Below, piece by piece: positions 8,953 through 17,809 of a stretch of DNA of 64,000 nucleotides. The DNA comes from JAGNHS01 sp964609695. GTDB lineage: Bacteria > Bdellovibrionota > UBA2428. Both the position numbers and the translations under genes were made by a program. The notes beneath the pieces are model-generated. The model was not told where the DNA came from and searched no databases. It was given only the letters and a program-made list of their open reading frames with translations. How positions within the stretch are numbered: position 1 is the first letter of the stretch; each line of letters begins with the position of its first letter. The stretch is taken from positions 124,001 through 188,000 of the forward strand of contig CAZSSP010000002.1 of NCBI GenBank assembly GCA_964609695.1, given 5' to 3'.

Positions 8953-9063
8953 CCTACTAACATAGGAATTTATATTGAGATCCGGCCTGGTCCTACTCGG
9001 GACAATGCTTAGTTACGTAAAATGGGTGCCCAGGGTCTCAATATAAATTCCTATTTTAGTAGG
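8953..9063. repeat. Long near-perfect inverted repeat (28-bp arms, 55-bp centre)
   Basis: The left arm 8953-8980 starts CCTACTAACATAGGAATT. The right arm 9036-9063 is its reverse complement at 27 of 28 positions (C/A mismatch at arm position 9). The 55-nt centre holds a short GTCC/GGAC hairpin at 8990-9003. It lies between a terminator and an exported-protein gene. There is no T-tract after the right arm and no coding potential, so it is not a plain terminator; a MITE-like remnant or a structured RNA is possible. Confidence 0.85.
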
Positions 9064-9118
9064 GCTCTAAGCCTCGACAAATAACTCCTGATGCGCTATG
9101 TCATAGCCGGAGCCAAAA

Positions 9119-9928
9119 ATGACTAAAAGTTCCTACCTAAAGTCACCCCTCCGATTTTTGTTTCTTATTCTCTTTGCCGCTTTCTTAAATTTCTTTGTGG
9201 CAAATATCCTTGGTCGGGCCGAACCCTGCGACTCAAAATTGAATGTTGAGCTAACAGTAGTTCAACGACAGGTTTTAAAATTGTCTAAAAATGAAGCTTT
9301 TAGAGGACGTGTTTCCTGGGAAATTCTTTGGATTCCTTTAAAGCGTGAAAAGTCAGGAACAGCTAAAGCCTTAGCAGAGCAGTTAAAAAAATTAAGTCCC
9401 ATACATAAGGAAAGGGCTAAATTACAAGCCACTCCAACTCGCGATGATATGCTAGGTGAACGAAATCGCTTAGCTCGTTTAGAAGATTCTGCAGCTCAAG
9501 ATCATAATAAAAGCTTACATGGTGGTGGAACTGCATTGGAACAAAGCCTGAGCTGGGAGCGACTCAATGCCGTCAGAGATCAGCGTGAAGTCTTTATGCA
9601 AAGTTTTGAAAAACTACCGACCACGGCCGATAAAGCTGAGAAAATGTTTGCGCTCAATACTGCCATAAACAATTTGTCCTATTCAGTTAGCTTTTTAAGA
9701 CTTCTTATTCTTAAAGAAGCTCGCTTTTCTAATATGATTCTTATGTATGCCCCTCTTCAAAGATCTGAAGCTCCTGGTGGATTGATGGTGCTTTTGAAAG
9801 ATCATGAAGGCACTTATTACACTTGGTCTGCCACAAGTGAAAATCCTGAGATTCGTAATGAGAGCGAGCTTAATTTAAGCGCTGATGAAATCGCAAGATT
9901 TCATAGCACTCAAAGTGTTCTAGATTAA
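9119..9928 (+). CDS. Exported protein of unknown function
   Basis: No family is recognised. A hydrophobic segment at residues 11-30 (LRFLFLILFAAFLNFFVANI) looks like a signal peptide or N-terminal anchor. The rest is charged and helix-prone (about residues 45-200), then ends in a possibly beta-rich stretch containing GGLMVLLKDHEGTYYTW near 220-240. The ATG follows AGCCGGAGCCAAAA, where CGGAG may be the ribosome site. The gene stands alone, with the inverted repeat upstream and a convergent lytic transglycosylase gene 37 nt downstream. Confidence 0.75.
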   Translation: MTKSSYLKSPLRFLFLILFAAFLNFFVANILGRAEPCDSKLNVELTVVQRQVLKLSKNEAFRGRVSWEILWIPLKREKSGTAKALAEQLKKLSPIHKERAKLQATPTRDDMLGERNRLARLEDSAAQDHNKSLHGGGTALEQSLSWERLNAVRDQREVFMQSFEKLPTTADKAEKMFALNTAINNLSYSVSFLRLLILKEARFSNMILMYAPLQRSEAPGGLMVLLKDHEGTYYTWSATSENPEIRNESELNLSADEIARFHSTQSVLD

Positions 9929-9965
9929 TTTTCTAAAAATACTATCGAACAAGAGCAAAGATACT

Positions 9966-11408
9966 CTAATCGTTAACTTTGATTTTCTTGCCTGCTTGAA
10001 GTTCAGCAGGTGAATTCAAATTATTAATTTTAAGCAATTGGCTCACCGAGGTGTGATATTTTTTAGAAATACTCGACAAGGTTTCGCCTCGCTTTACAAC
10101 GTGATGTGATGGACTTTCTGGAGAGTCCTCACTGAAGCTTTGGGGTTCACGTCGAGTGCTAGCCGTTTCTCTTCTTTTCTTTTTACGACTATTAGAAGCC
10201 ACGCTTCTCTCTTCGCTTCCATAGGATGGAATGGGAACTCGAATTTCTTGTCCTATTCTGAGAGATTTTGGATTGCGAATATCATTGAGCTCCATGATGG
10301 TTTGAATTTGAGTTTTGAAACGACGAGATATCGATCCTAGATTCTCACCACGTTCAATGTGATGCACGATAAAGTGAGAGCTCTTGCGCGCTTTAAGTTT
10401 GTCTAAATTAGCCTCAATAAGTGCCTTTTTATTTAATGGAACGTGAATGAGGTAGGGTTCGTCTCGGTCTGGTGGAGTGATACCAATTCTGAGTTCAGAA
10501 TTGAGGAGTTTAATCAGTTCAACATCTGTATCGCTTTGTTCTGCTACAGATCGCAAATCAACTCCCGGAGGAACCTCTACACTTTCCCACTCGAGGGGTT
10601 GTTCATAGACGATATTGTTAAATCCATATTTTTCAGGATTTTTAGAAATTAAAGCAGCCGCAATCATTTTAGGGACGTAGTTACTTGTTTCTTTACGGAA
10701 AGTTCCTTTAGAGCGAGCCAACTCCCAGAAGTCTCTAGTTTGCTCACGTCTTACAGCATTCAGGACGCGACCTTCGCCAGCATTATATGAAGCGGCCGCT
10801 AAATACCATGAGCCGAAAATCATATGGAGTTCTTTTAAATACTGAGCCGCAGCTCGTGTCGATTTTACTATATCGCGCCGTTCGTCGATCCAGTAATCGA
10901 CTTTCAAGCCATAGCGTTGGCCAGTGCCTTTCATAAATTGCCACATGCCCACGGCTTTTGCTCGGCTATAGGCTTTGGGATTAAATCCGCTCTCAATCAT
11001 AGAGAGATAAATAAGATCTTCTGGAAGACCTTCTTCTTTAAGAGTTTTTTTAATGAGTGGAATATATCGAGTTGAACGCGCTAAATATCTTTCAAAGGTA
11101 CCGCGACCTTTGTGGTTTTCGGTGAAGTAACGAATCCAGACATCAACAAATTCATTGTAGACTAAAGGAAATGTACTTCTCGATAGTTTATCGGCTTCAA
11201 TTTCCTCGGCGTTTCGAGGGCGAGAGCTAGAAACCTCTAAATCATCGGGCGTGCCCTCAATGACTTCGGCGTCTTCATCCCTATCAGGATCGATTTCACC
11301 ATCGACATTTTTAGTTAGCTTTCCATTGTGAGCGCAGCTCGCAATTAGAAGGGCTATTAAAAACGAATATTTATGCGTCTTTTTCAAGGCTGCCAACGAC
11401 ATCGCCAT
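9966..11408 (-). CDS. mltD: MltD-type membrane-bound lytic murein transglycosylase with two LysM domains
   Basis: Lipoprotein signal with lipobox LIASC (Cys25). The SLT goose-lysozyme-like domain covers about residues 113-230: catalytic Glu139 in SMIESGFNP, then VGMWQFM and AAASYNAGEGRV. Two LysM peptidoglycan-binding repeats follow, about 343-390 (HFIVHHIERGENLGSIS) and 432-478 (HHVVKRGETLSSIS). This is the E. coli MltD layout. It cleaves the glycan strand to 1,6-anhydro-muropeptides and should sit in the outer-membrane inner leaflet. Its first 38 bases overlap the upstream 76-residue gene, which points to translational coupling; a second in-frame ATG lies 6 nt in. A 45-residue acidic linker follows the lipobox. 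Confidence 0.93.
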   Translation of the reverse strand: MAMSLAALKKTHKYSFLIALLIASCAHNGKLTKNVDGEIDPDRDEDAEVIEGTPDDLEVSSSRPRNAEEIEADKLSRSTFPLVYNEFVDVWIRYFTENHKGRGTFERYLARSTRYIPLIKKTLKEEGLPEDLIYLSMIESGFNPKAYSRAKAVGMWQFMKGTGQRYGLKVDYWIDERRDIVKSTRAAAQYLKELHMIFGSWYLAAASYNAGEGRVLNAVRREQTRDFWELARSKGTFRKETSNYVPKMIAAALISKNPEKYGFNNIVYEQPLEWESVEVPPGVDLRSVAEQSDTDVELIKLLNSELRIGITPPDRDEPYLIHVPLNKKALIEANLDKLKARKSSHFIVHHIERGENLGSISRRFKTQIQTIMELNDIRNPKSLRIGQEIRVPIPSYGSEERSVASNSRKKKRRETASTRREPQSFSEDSPESPSHHVVKRGETLSSISKKYHTSVSQLLKINNLNSPAELQAGKKIKVND

Positions 11409-11601
11409 CTCGCATCATAATAGACCAGTTTAGCTCTTCAAGATAGAGACCCATAATCTTTCGGATATCATCTTCGGATAGATTTTTAATATCCAGATCT
11501 AAGGCATCAATGTGTCTGCCGAGTTCCCTTTGCACTTTATCTCGGCTCAGCCCGCTGAGTTCTATAAACAAGTTATAGATGTCCTCAATTTTCTCCCCCA
11601 T
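11371..11601 (-). CDS. Small acidic protein of unknown function upstream of mltD
   Basis: A 76-residue, helix-rich, soluble protein (ELSGLSRDKVQRELGRHIDA; SEDDIRKIMGLYLEEL) with no signal peptide and no family I recognise. It begins with a purine-rich ribosome site (AGGGGGG, about 9 nt upstream of ATG), and its end overlaps the mltD start by 38 nt, so it leads a two-gene operon. A 9-bp perfect inverted repeat lies just upstream of its ribosome site. It could regulate the transglycosylase, but nothing in the sequence proves that. Confidence 0.7.
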   Translation of the reverse strand: MGEKIEDIYNLFIELSGLSRDKVQRELGRHIDALDLDIKNLSEDDIRKIMGLYLEELNWSIMMRDGDVVGSLEKDA

Positions 11602-11616
11602 TTGAAATTCCCCCCT

Positions 11617-11640
11617 ACGTGTCTATTTGATTAGACACGT
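11617..11640. promoter_or_regulatory. 9-bp perfect inverted repeat in leader of the small gene-mltD operon
   Basis: ACGTGTCTA (11617-11625) and TAGACACGT (11632-11640) are exact inverted copies around TTTGAT. The repeat lies directly upstream of the ribosome site of the minus-strand gene starting at 11601, so it could be a repressor operator or an mRNA hairpin. There is no T-tract. Confidence 0.55.
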
Positions 11641-11858
11641 TCCCCAGCGAATAAGGCTAACAAATAAATTGACCCTCAACTAGACGCGGCGGGTAATCCC
11701 TCACTGAAATCAAATAATCAATAACTTATTCCTGAAGAGCGGACACTTTAGTGTGCTTTTATGGATCCTAAACTTAATATCCCTAATCAATGTGCCTTTA
11801 GATTGATTTAACTCATTGGCATGGGCTTTGCATTTCTAATGTTCCATGGAGGTTCACC

Positions 11859-12896
11859 ATGGATGAACTCAGACAAGAACATCGAATGGAATTAACAAAT
11901 TCAGAATCGCAAAAGCTTGGAGAAGCACTTTCTCAAATTCAATATGATCCAAATGGTGGAGCTCGCTATATTGCGGATCTAAGACAAGCTGCATTGATGT
12001 CGCTCCCGAAACGATTGATAGATCTTTTAGATCAACAAAGATCCTCAATTCATCCACGACCTTATTTTATAATTGATAATCTTCCTCTGGATAAAGAAAT
12101 TTATCAGGTTCCTCATCCCTCTCGCTATGAGCTTAATGCAAAATCGGGAAGTATTAGTGAAAATGTGATTATGGCGATGGCCTCTTTGGTGGGTGAACCC
12201 TATTCTATTTCCTTTGAGGGAAGTGAAATTGTTAATAATCTTATTCCGACTCAAGAATCGCGAAGAGATTTTACTGGTATCGGTTCCGAAGTAGAGCTCG
12301 ATTTTCATATCGAAAATGCGGCTTTGAAATGCTTAGAAACTCCTAATTATTCTCCATTAGGTTTGTTACTCACGGGTGTTAAATATGCACCTCAAGGACC
12401 CCTTACAAGAATTGCCGATGCTCGTCTGGCTTTGAAAAAATTGAGTGATATAGAAATTCAACTCTTAAGATCTCCATTGTTCCGCATTAAAGTTCCCTAT
12501 CGTTGGAGAAACTTTTTAGGTCCTGAGCAAGAAATGACTGATTGGATTTCGGTATTACGAAATGGAGAAAGCTATCCTGATGTTGCGGTGGCTTTCTATA
12601 AAGATATGGTGGAATGCAGAAGTGAATTGGCGGAAAAGGCTCTTAGATCTTTTTATAATGCGCTCCGCGAAGTTTCTATTTCACTTGAGATAAAGCCGGG
12701 CACTCTTGTTTATATTGATAACAGATTTGCTCTTCACTCGAGAGATCATTTCACTGCAGTTTTTGATGAAAGAGGAATTTCAAATAGATGGGTCCAAAGG
12801 GTATTTGTGGCTCCTAATCTTTGGAACTATCGAAGTTTAGAGCAAGTTCGAGACCGAGTCTTTCGCCCTATTCGATTGAAGGAGACTGCAGCATGA
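11859..12896 (+). CDS. TauD/clavaminate-synthase-like Fe(II)/2-oxoglutarate oxygenase
   Basis: Residues about 140-320 match the clavaminate synthase / L-asparagine or arginine hydroxylase branch of the TauD superfamily. The iron-binding HxE is H150-x-E152 in LDFHIENAA, the distal His is H293 in IDNRFALHSRDHF, and the 2-oxoglutarate-binding Arg fits R310 or R314 in SNRWVQRVFV. Family members hydroxylate free or carrier-bound amino acids, often in secondary metabolism. A strong ribosome site, GGAGG, lies 6 nt before the ATG. The gene is followed, with an ATGA overlap, by an AEC-type transporter, so product or substrate may be carried by that protein. Family confident, substrate unknown. Confidence 0.8.
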   Translation: MDELRQEHRMELTNSESQKLGEALSQIQYDPNGGARYIADLRQAALMSLPKRLIDLLDQQRSSIHPRPYFIIDNLPLDKEIYQVPHPSRYELNAKSGSISENVIMAMASLVGEPYSISFEGSEIVNNLIPTQESRRDFTGIGSEVELDFHIENAALKCLETPNYSPLGLLLTGVKYAPQGPLTRIADARLALKKLSDIEIQLLRSPLFRIKVPYRWRNFLGPEQEMTDWISVLRNGESYPDVAVAFYKDMVECRSELAEKALRSFYNALREVSISLEIKPGTLVYIDNRFALHSRDHFTAVFDERGISNRWVQRVFVAPNLWNYRSLEQVRDRVFRPIRLKETAA

Positions 12897-13813
12897 AACA
12901 AGTATTGATGAGTATACTTCCCATATTTTTAACGATTGCTATAGGTCGTTTGATTAAAATGAAATACATTCAATCGGAAGAATTTTGGAAGTACGCAGAA
13001 AAAATTACTTACTATTTCTTTTTCCCATGTTTGTTAGTTTTAAAAATTTCTGAAGCCAAATTAGAAACGGGTGATTTGTTGTTGCCGGTATATGCAACAA
13101 TCATGGCCACTTTGTTAGTGGCCTTAGCAACTTTTGTGTTGAAGGGGATTCTTAAGCCTAGTGATTCAGTTTTTACTTCTATTTTCCAGGGGAGCACTCG
13201 CTACAACTCTTATGTTTTTATAGCTATGTCGGATGCTCTTTTTGGTACAAAGGGGGCCGCCATCACGGGAACTTTTATTGCTTATATGATTGTGGTTACG
13301 AATATAATGAGCGTCATTGTTTTAAACATCTATGGAAATCGAGATAAAAAATCGTATGCATCTTTGCTCCTGTCTCTCGCAAAAAATCCTCTAATTTGTT
13401 TTAGCTTTTTGGGAATTATTCTTGGGCGCTTAGGAATTCATTTTACTGGCGCTTCGCATGATTTTTTGAGTAGTTTTGCACATGCGGCCTCTCCAATTAG
13501 TTTGCTCGCAGTTGGGGCTGGGTTGAAGTTTTATCTCTCCAAGGAGCAATATTTAGCCACATTTAGCTCCATTGCCTTAAAATTGGTGGCTTTGCCTTTG
13601 GCTACGATTTTTTTCTTAAAATTTTTTGGGGTTGAGGGTCTCTATGCTTATGTCGCATTACTTTATTCGTGTGTGCCGACTGCGGGAAATTCCTACATAC
13701 TGGCGCGACAAATGGGGGGTGACAGTTTGAGCATTGCCTCAATTATATCTTTATCAACTTTAGTGGCAGCATTGACGGCCACAATTTTTCTAGGAACTTT
13801 TATTCAAGTTTGA
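12893..13813 (+). CDS. AEC-family (auxin efflux carrier / malonate permease type) transporter
   Basis: A 306-residue protein with about ten hydrophobic segments across its whole length. The N-terminal LPIFLTIAIGRLIKMKYI and the C-terminal VPTAGNSYILARQMGGD segment are typical of the MdcF/YfdV AEC family. The start at 12893 is chosen because it gives an ATGA overlap with the oxygenase stop and has AAGGAGA 7 nt upstream; an ATG at 12821 would overlap by 76 nt without benefit. AEC proteins move small carboxylates or amino-acid-like compounds, so transport of the oxygenase product or substrate is a reasonable inference. Confidence 0.88.
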   Translation: MKQVLMSILPIFLTIAIGRLIKMKYIQSEEFWKYAEKITYYFFFPCLLVLKISEAKLETGDLLLPVYATIMATLLVALATFVLKGILKPSDSVFTSIFQGSTRYNSYVFIAMSDALFGTKGAAITGTFIAYMIVVTNIMSVIVLNIYGNRDKKSYASLLLSLAKNPLICFSFLGIILGRLGIHFTGASHDFLSSFAHAASPISLLAVGAGLKFYLSKEQYLATFSSIALKLVALPLATIFFLKFFGVEGLYAYVALLYSCVPTAGNSYILARQMGGDSLSIASIISLSTLVAALTATIFLGTFIQV

Positions 13814-13825
13814 AGGAGTTCAGTA

Positions 13826-15709
13826 TCAATTTTTTACTACGAAATTTACAGAATGAGTAGCGACGTTATTGGAGGAATCATAAACTTTTATGGTTAACGT
13901 ATGTGCCCCATCGTTAATGTCAGGGCAATATATGTAGGTGTTTAAAACTCCTGATTCGTTGTAATCCCATAAATCTGAATCAATATAAAATTCAACTTTT
14001 GAAATTTTTAGTGAATTATCACTAGCTATGACAGAAATAGGACCAAAGTAGTCAGAGATTTCTTCATTTTCTTCTAAACTAACAGAAGTGATCTCGGGTG
14101 CCTCTAAATCTAAGAGTTCAGCAACTCTAAAATATGAACTTTTTGAATTCGCTAATTCAATAGTCATCATTTGTTGCTTCGTTAACACTATATTATTTCC
14201 AATTTGCGACCATGGACCTTGGGGTTTAAGAGATTCAAAGATTCCAAAAAGTGTGTTCGTTTTGAGTGCTGTTGTTTTAATTTTTGGAGTCAAATCTTCA
14301 AGAGTAATTTTAGAGCCAAAAGGTTTGGCAAGCGGTTCTCCAATAAAGAGACCCTGCATGGGTACCTTGACGGATTTCCAATAAGCTTCAACGAGCGTGT
14401 CTCCAGAAAAATAGGACTCAAGAAATAAACTTGTATTAGGAAATTTTTGTGAATATGCGCAAGGTTCAGTTACGGTTCCATAGCTTGCAGTAAGTCCAGC
14501 CTCTAACCATCTCAGGGCACTCATTTGACTGTTGGGGCCAGTGATTATTCCGGAATATGAAGTTAAGGTGTCGGCAATGGCTCCAGGCAAATAATGATTC
14601 GAGCTTATTTGTGGCACTGTGGTGAGTCCTGTTTGATAAACTAAAATGTCCTCAACATTTTGCAAATAATTTGATGAATTTGATGTGGAGTTATCTATAA
14701 AATATGAGCGCAATCCATTGGTAAAATTCCAAAGATTTGATGATGTTAGAAAATCATTGAAGCGAGGATTGCTTCTAGTGGAGTCACTGGTTCTGATTGT
14801 GTAAATATCACCCGTAGGAAAACTGTCGTCGGCACTTATTCCTCGATCAATGAGGGCCTTAACTTCTTCGACGCTTTGACCTGCCAACATCATTGTGGGG
14901 CGAATATTGTAATTTTGAAAAGGATTTTTGGCATTAATGGGGTAATTGATTGCGGATCTAATACCGCAACCAATACTGTCATAAGCCAAATTAAGTCCGA
15001 TTGTAGATGTTATCGAATTCTCTCCGGGGACTCGCCAAGGAGTCGTCCAGCTTATCACGAGGGCTTGAACGCTTGAGGGCATCTGATTTGAAATTTGAGT
15101 TTGAAGATTGATTAAATCGCCGCTTGAAATATCGGGATCACCTAATGAACTGCTAAGTGCAATTCTCAAAATATTTGATTCAGGAATATTTCTCTTGAGT
15201 TGGTAATAACTGGCCACCTCAACGGATTGAGGGTCTTGAGTGTTTACAAGAAGTCCTATTTGATTAGAAGTTAAACCTTTGATTGGAACTTCGAAAGTTA
15301 AATTTTTATTTGTAGAATCTTTTGAATAAAGTTTATTATATTCATTATCATTTGAAAAAAATTGTAATTTTGCGACATGGCTTTTAATCTTCTCAGAGCC
15401 CATTTCTATTTCAACGTGGTAATTAGCGGCATCAACTAATGTTGTGGAATTAAGAATAAATGTTGGATTCGTGGCTCCATGTATAGGCGAGCCATTTTTA
15501 AACCATTGAAATTTAAATTTATCACTTCCGTTAACATCCACTTTAAAATAAGCGCTTTCGCCCAATGCAATCGCGGTGCTTGTAGGTTGCGTGACTATAA
15601 AAAACTCATTCGAACTAATGGTTGAATTCGAAGGAATAATTCCACACGCACTTATGCCTAAATAAATTCCGCATATAATAAAAGAAAAGAAGCCTCTTAA
15701 AACTCTCAA
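13826..15709 (-). CDS. TIGR03790-family lipoprotein with flanking Ig-like domains
   Basis: A TTG start is followed by a signal peptide ending in lipobox GISAC (about residue 22). An Ig-like domain covers about residues 37-115 (QWFKNGSPIHGATNPTF, NYHVEIEM). The core (about 140-490) fits TIGR03790: LLVNTQDPQSVEVASYYQLK and RNIPESNILRI are its signature N-terminal stretch (repeated DPQSV, then P.xNIL). A second beta-sandwich of Big/Ig type ends the protein (about 535-627). TIGR03790 proteins have no assigned function. The gene is convergent with the AEC transporter (12-nt gap) and lies 77 AT-rich bases after dnaB. Confidence 0.75.
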   Translation of the reverse strand: MRVLRGFFSFIICGIYLGISACGIIPSNSTISSNEFFIVTQPTSTAIALGESAYFKVDVNGSDKFKFQWFKNGSPIHGATNPTFILNSTTLVDAANYHVEIEMGSEKIKSHVAKLQFFSNDNEYNKLYSKDSTNKNLTFEVPIKGLTSNQIGLLVNTQDPQSVEVASYYQLKRNIPESNILRIALSSSLGDPDISSGDLINLQTQISNQMPSSVQALVISWTTPWRVPGENSITSTIGLNLAYDSIGCGIRSAINYPINAKNPFQNYNIRPTMMLAGQSVEEVKALIDRGISADDSFPTGDIYTIRTSDSTRSNPRFNDFLTSSNLWNFTNGLRSYFIDNSTSNSSNYLQNVEDILVYQTGLTTVPQISSNHYLPGAIADTLTSYSGIITGPNSQMSALRWLEAGLTASYGTVTEPCAYSQKFPNTSLFLESYFSGDTLVEAYWKSVKVPMQGLFIGEPLAKPFGSKITLEDLTPKIKTTALKTNTLFGIFESLKPQGPWSQIGNNIVLTKQQMMTIELANSKSSYFRVAELLDLEAPEITSVSLEENEEISDYFGPISVIASDNSLKISKVEFYIDSDLWDYNESGVLNTYIYCPDINDGAHTLTIKVYDSSNNVATHSVNFVVKN

Positions 15710-15786
15710 TCTATTTATTATATCAATGACTAAGCTGTGGTTTAATTAAACTAATATTAAGAAACTATTAATATTTAATTATAAAT

Positions 15787-17268
15787 TTAAGGACCATCCA
15801 TCATATTCTCGGGGCCGTAATTGCCCATGGAATATGAAGAACTGATGTAGTCTGTGAAGCGAGTGAGATGGCCTAGCCAAGTCACTTTGATGGCTTTTGT
15901 GGGGCCACTTCTTTGCTTAGCAACTATAATTTCGGCTTCGGCTGGTGCGCGCGAATCAGTTTCGGGCCCTTGTTCTCTATGAATAAACAAAACGACATCG
16001 GCATCGGCTTCAATCGCACCTGAGTCTCTTAAGTCTGAGAGTTGTGGTTTTTTAGATTCGTTGGGGCGTTTAGCACCTTCACGATTGAGCTGACTGAGTG
16101 AGAGCACAGGAACTTTGAGGTCTTTGGCAATGGCTTTGAGTCCCCCAGTAATAGCAGCCACTTCAAGGGAGCGACTTTCTTGGAAGCCACCTGATTTCAT
16201 AATTTGAATATAGTCGACAACGATCAAACCCAATTCGAGACCTTTGCCTTCCATGTGAAGAGTGGCCAAAAGTCTGCGGGCCGTAGCGAGAATGTCGTAG
16301 GGCGAAAGAACAGATCTATCATCTATATAAAGTGGAGCTTCTCTGCAGGCATCTGCTGCATAGTAGAGTTCTTGAAAGTCTTCTGGAGACAATTGTCCGG
16401 TTCTTAATTTGTTGGCATCAACATGCGAAGCAAAGGAAAGCATTCTTTCTACTAACTCTTCGCGAGTCATTTCTAGTGAGAAAAATAAAACTGCTTTATT
16501 TTGTTGGCAGGCCACGTGATGAATCACGTTTAGAGCTAAAGATGTTTTTCCCATACCAGGACGAGCCGCAAGAACTAATAACTGACCGGGACGCAAACCA
16601 TTTAAGCATTCATCGACATCTTTAAGTCCGGTCATGATGCTGCGTTGATGAGCTCCGCCAAGATCGGTGCGTTTTTCAAATTCACCGATAACATCGCCTA
16701 AGAGATCGCCCAATTTAACAATTTTCTTTTCTTTTTTAACTTGGGTCGCAGAGAAAATGTTTTTTTCAATTTCAGCCGCAATATCTTTTGTCTCTCCTGC
16801 GCGAATAGCAAGTGAGCGACATTGTTCTCCAGCTTCAATCAGTTTTCTTCTCCACGATAAATCCGAAACGCTTTTGGCGTATTCAATGGCGTGAAGTGAT
16901 GTGGAGGGTGTGCTGGCAAGATCAGTGAGGTATTCAATTCCACCAATGCTTTTTAATTTGCCGTGATCTCTAAGCCAGCTCGCTACAGTGTTTAATTCTA
17001 CTGGAGTGTTATGAAAGTGAAGCTGAGTGAAGGCTTCGTAAACATTTTGATGTGCGGGAAGAAAAAAATCTTCTTTTTTTACAAGGTCGTGAATTTCGAG
17101 AAATTGTTCACTGGAGAGAAGAATGCCTCCGAGTAAAGCTCTTTCAATTTCTAAATCGTGTGGTTTTTCTCCGGGAGAAAAGGCAGTGGCAACTTCATTT
17201 CGACTTTTCCATTTTTTTCCGCCACCACTTGAGGAAGACGGCGAATTAACGTCGATTTCTAAGGCCAT
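15787..17268 (-). CDS. dnaB: Replicative DNA helicase DnaB
   Basis: The N-terminal helical domain (about 38-140; ALLGGILLSSEQF, LREHGKL-like segment) and the RecA-like C-terminal ATPase are both present. Walker A is ARPGMGKTS near residues 235-243, FFSLEM is the H1a-region signature, and LIVVDYIQIM is Walker B. SQLNREGAKRPN and LRDSGAIEADADVV are also typical. Length (493 aa) is normal with a 35-residue Ser/Gly-rich N-terminal addition, and no intein is present. It unwinds DNA ahead of the replisome. It lies downstream of rpsF-rplI, a common bacterial arrangement. Confidence 0.97.
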   Translation of the reverse strand: MALEIDVNSPSSSSGGGKKWKSRNEVATAFSPGEKPHDLEIERALLGGILLSSEQFLEIHDLVKKEDFFLPAHQNVYEAFTQLHFHNTPVELNTVASWLRDHGKLKSIGGIEYLTDLASTPSTSLHAIEYAKSVSDLSWRRKLIEAGEQCRSLAIRAGETKDIAAEIEKNIFSATQVKKEKKIVKLGDLLGDVIGEFEKRTDLGGAHQRSIMTGLKDVDECLNGLRPGQLLVLAARPGMGKTSLALNVIHHVACQQNKAVLFFSLEMTREELVERMLSFASHVDANKLRTGQLSPEDFQELYYAADACREAPLYIDDRSVLSPYDILATARRLLATLHMEGKGLELGLIVVDYIQIMKSGGFQESRSLEVAAITGGLKAIAKDLKVPVLSLSQLNREGAKRPNESKKPQLSDLRDSGAIEADADVVLFIHREQGPETDSRAPAEAEIIVAKQRSGPTKAIKVTWLGHLTRFTDYISSSYSMGNYGPENMMDGP

Positions 17269-17342
17269 TGTAGATTCTTAATACAAAAAAATCGGGCCTA
17301 TCAATTGATCAATGAAATTCAAAATGAAAAACAAAAGGCGCG

Positions 17343-17807
17343 TTATTCTTTAGGTTTAACGGGCGCGTCAGAAACCACGATCAAAGGCACGTTGGTTTTA
17401 AGGCCACCGACCAATTTGACTAGGATTTGATATTCACCAGTTAATTTAATTTGTTGACCCAATACGATCATTCTGCGGTCAACAGCAGCACCTAAATTAA
17501 TAAGTTCTTTTTCGATTTCTTTAGAAGTGATTGAACCGAAAAGTTTTCCGTCGTCGCCGACCTTTTTCTTAATAGTAACTTTTAAGCTCTTTAGAGTTTC
17601 TAAAAGCTTTTTAGACTTTTCGCGTTCTTTTTCTTTTTTGCTTTCAAGTTCTTTTTGTTTGTCAGCAATTAATCGAAGGTTTCCAGGGGTTGCAGAGATT
17701 GCAACTTTTTGTGGGATTAAAAAATTACGAGCATAACCAGGCTTAACGTTGATCACTTCACCAGCTTCGCCAAGGTTCATGTAAGATTCTTGCAAAATAA
17801 CTTTCAT
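17343..17807 (-). CDS. rplI: 50S ribosomal protein bL9
   Basis: A 154-residue bL9. The N-terminal signature MKVILQESYMNLGEAGEVINVKPGYARNF is visible in overlapping parts (VILQES, GYARNFLIPQK), followed by the charged connecting helix (residues 48-78, KQKELESKKEKEREKSKK) and the C-terminal rRNA-binding domain. It starts 2 nt after the rpsF stop, so it is cotranscribed with rpsF. Usual length is about 148-150. Confidence 0.97.
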   Translation of the reverse strand: MKVILQESYMNLGEAGEVINVKPGYARNFLIPQKVAISATPGNLRLIADKQKELESKKEKEREKSKKLLETLKSLKVTIKKKVGDDGKLFGSITSKEIEKELINLGAAVDRRMIVLGQQIKLTGEYQILVKLVGGLKTNVPLIVVSDAPVKPKE

Positions 17808-17809
17808 GA

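Noticed and set aside
12821..12892. Upstream ATG for the AEC transporter
   Set aside because: It would overlap the oxygenase by 76 nt and lacks a ribosome site; the ATGA-overlap start at 12893 has a strong one.
17269..17342. Possible intrinsic terminator between rplI and dnaB
   Set aside because: A T-rich run follows the rplI stop but no stem of adequate length pairs before it.
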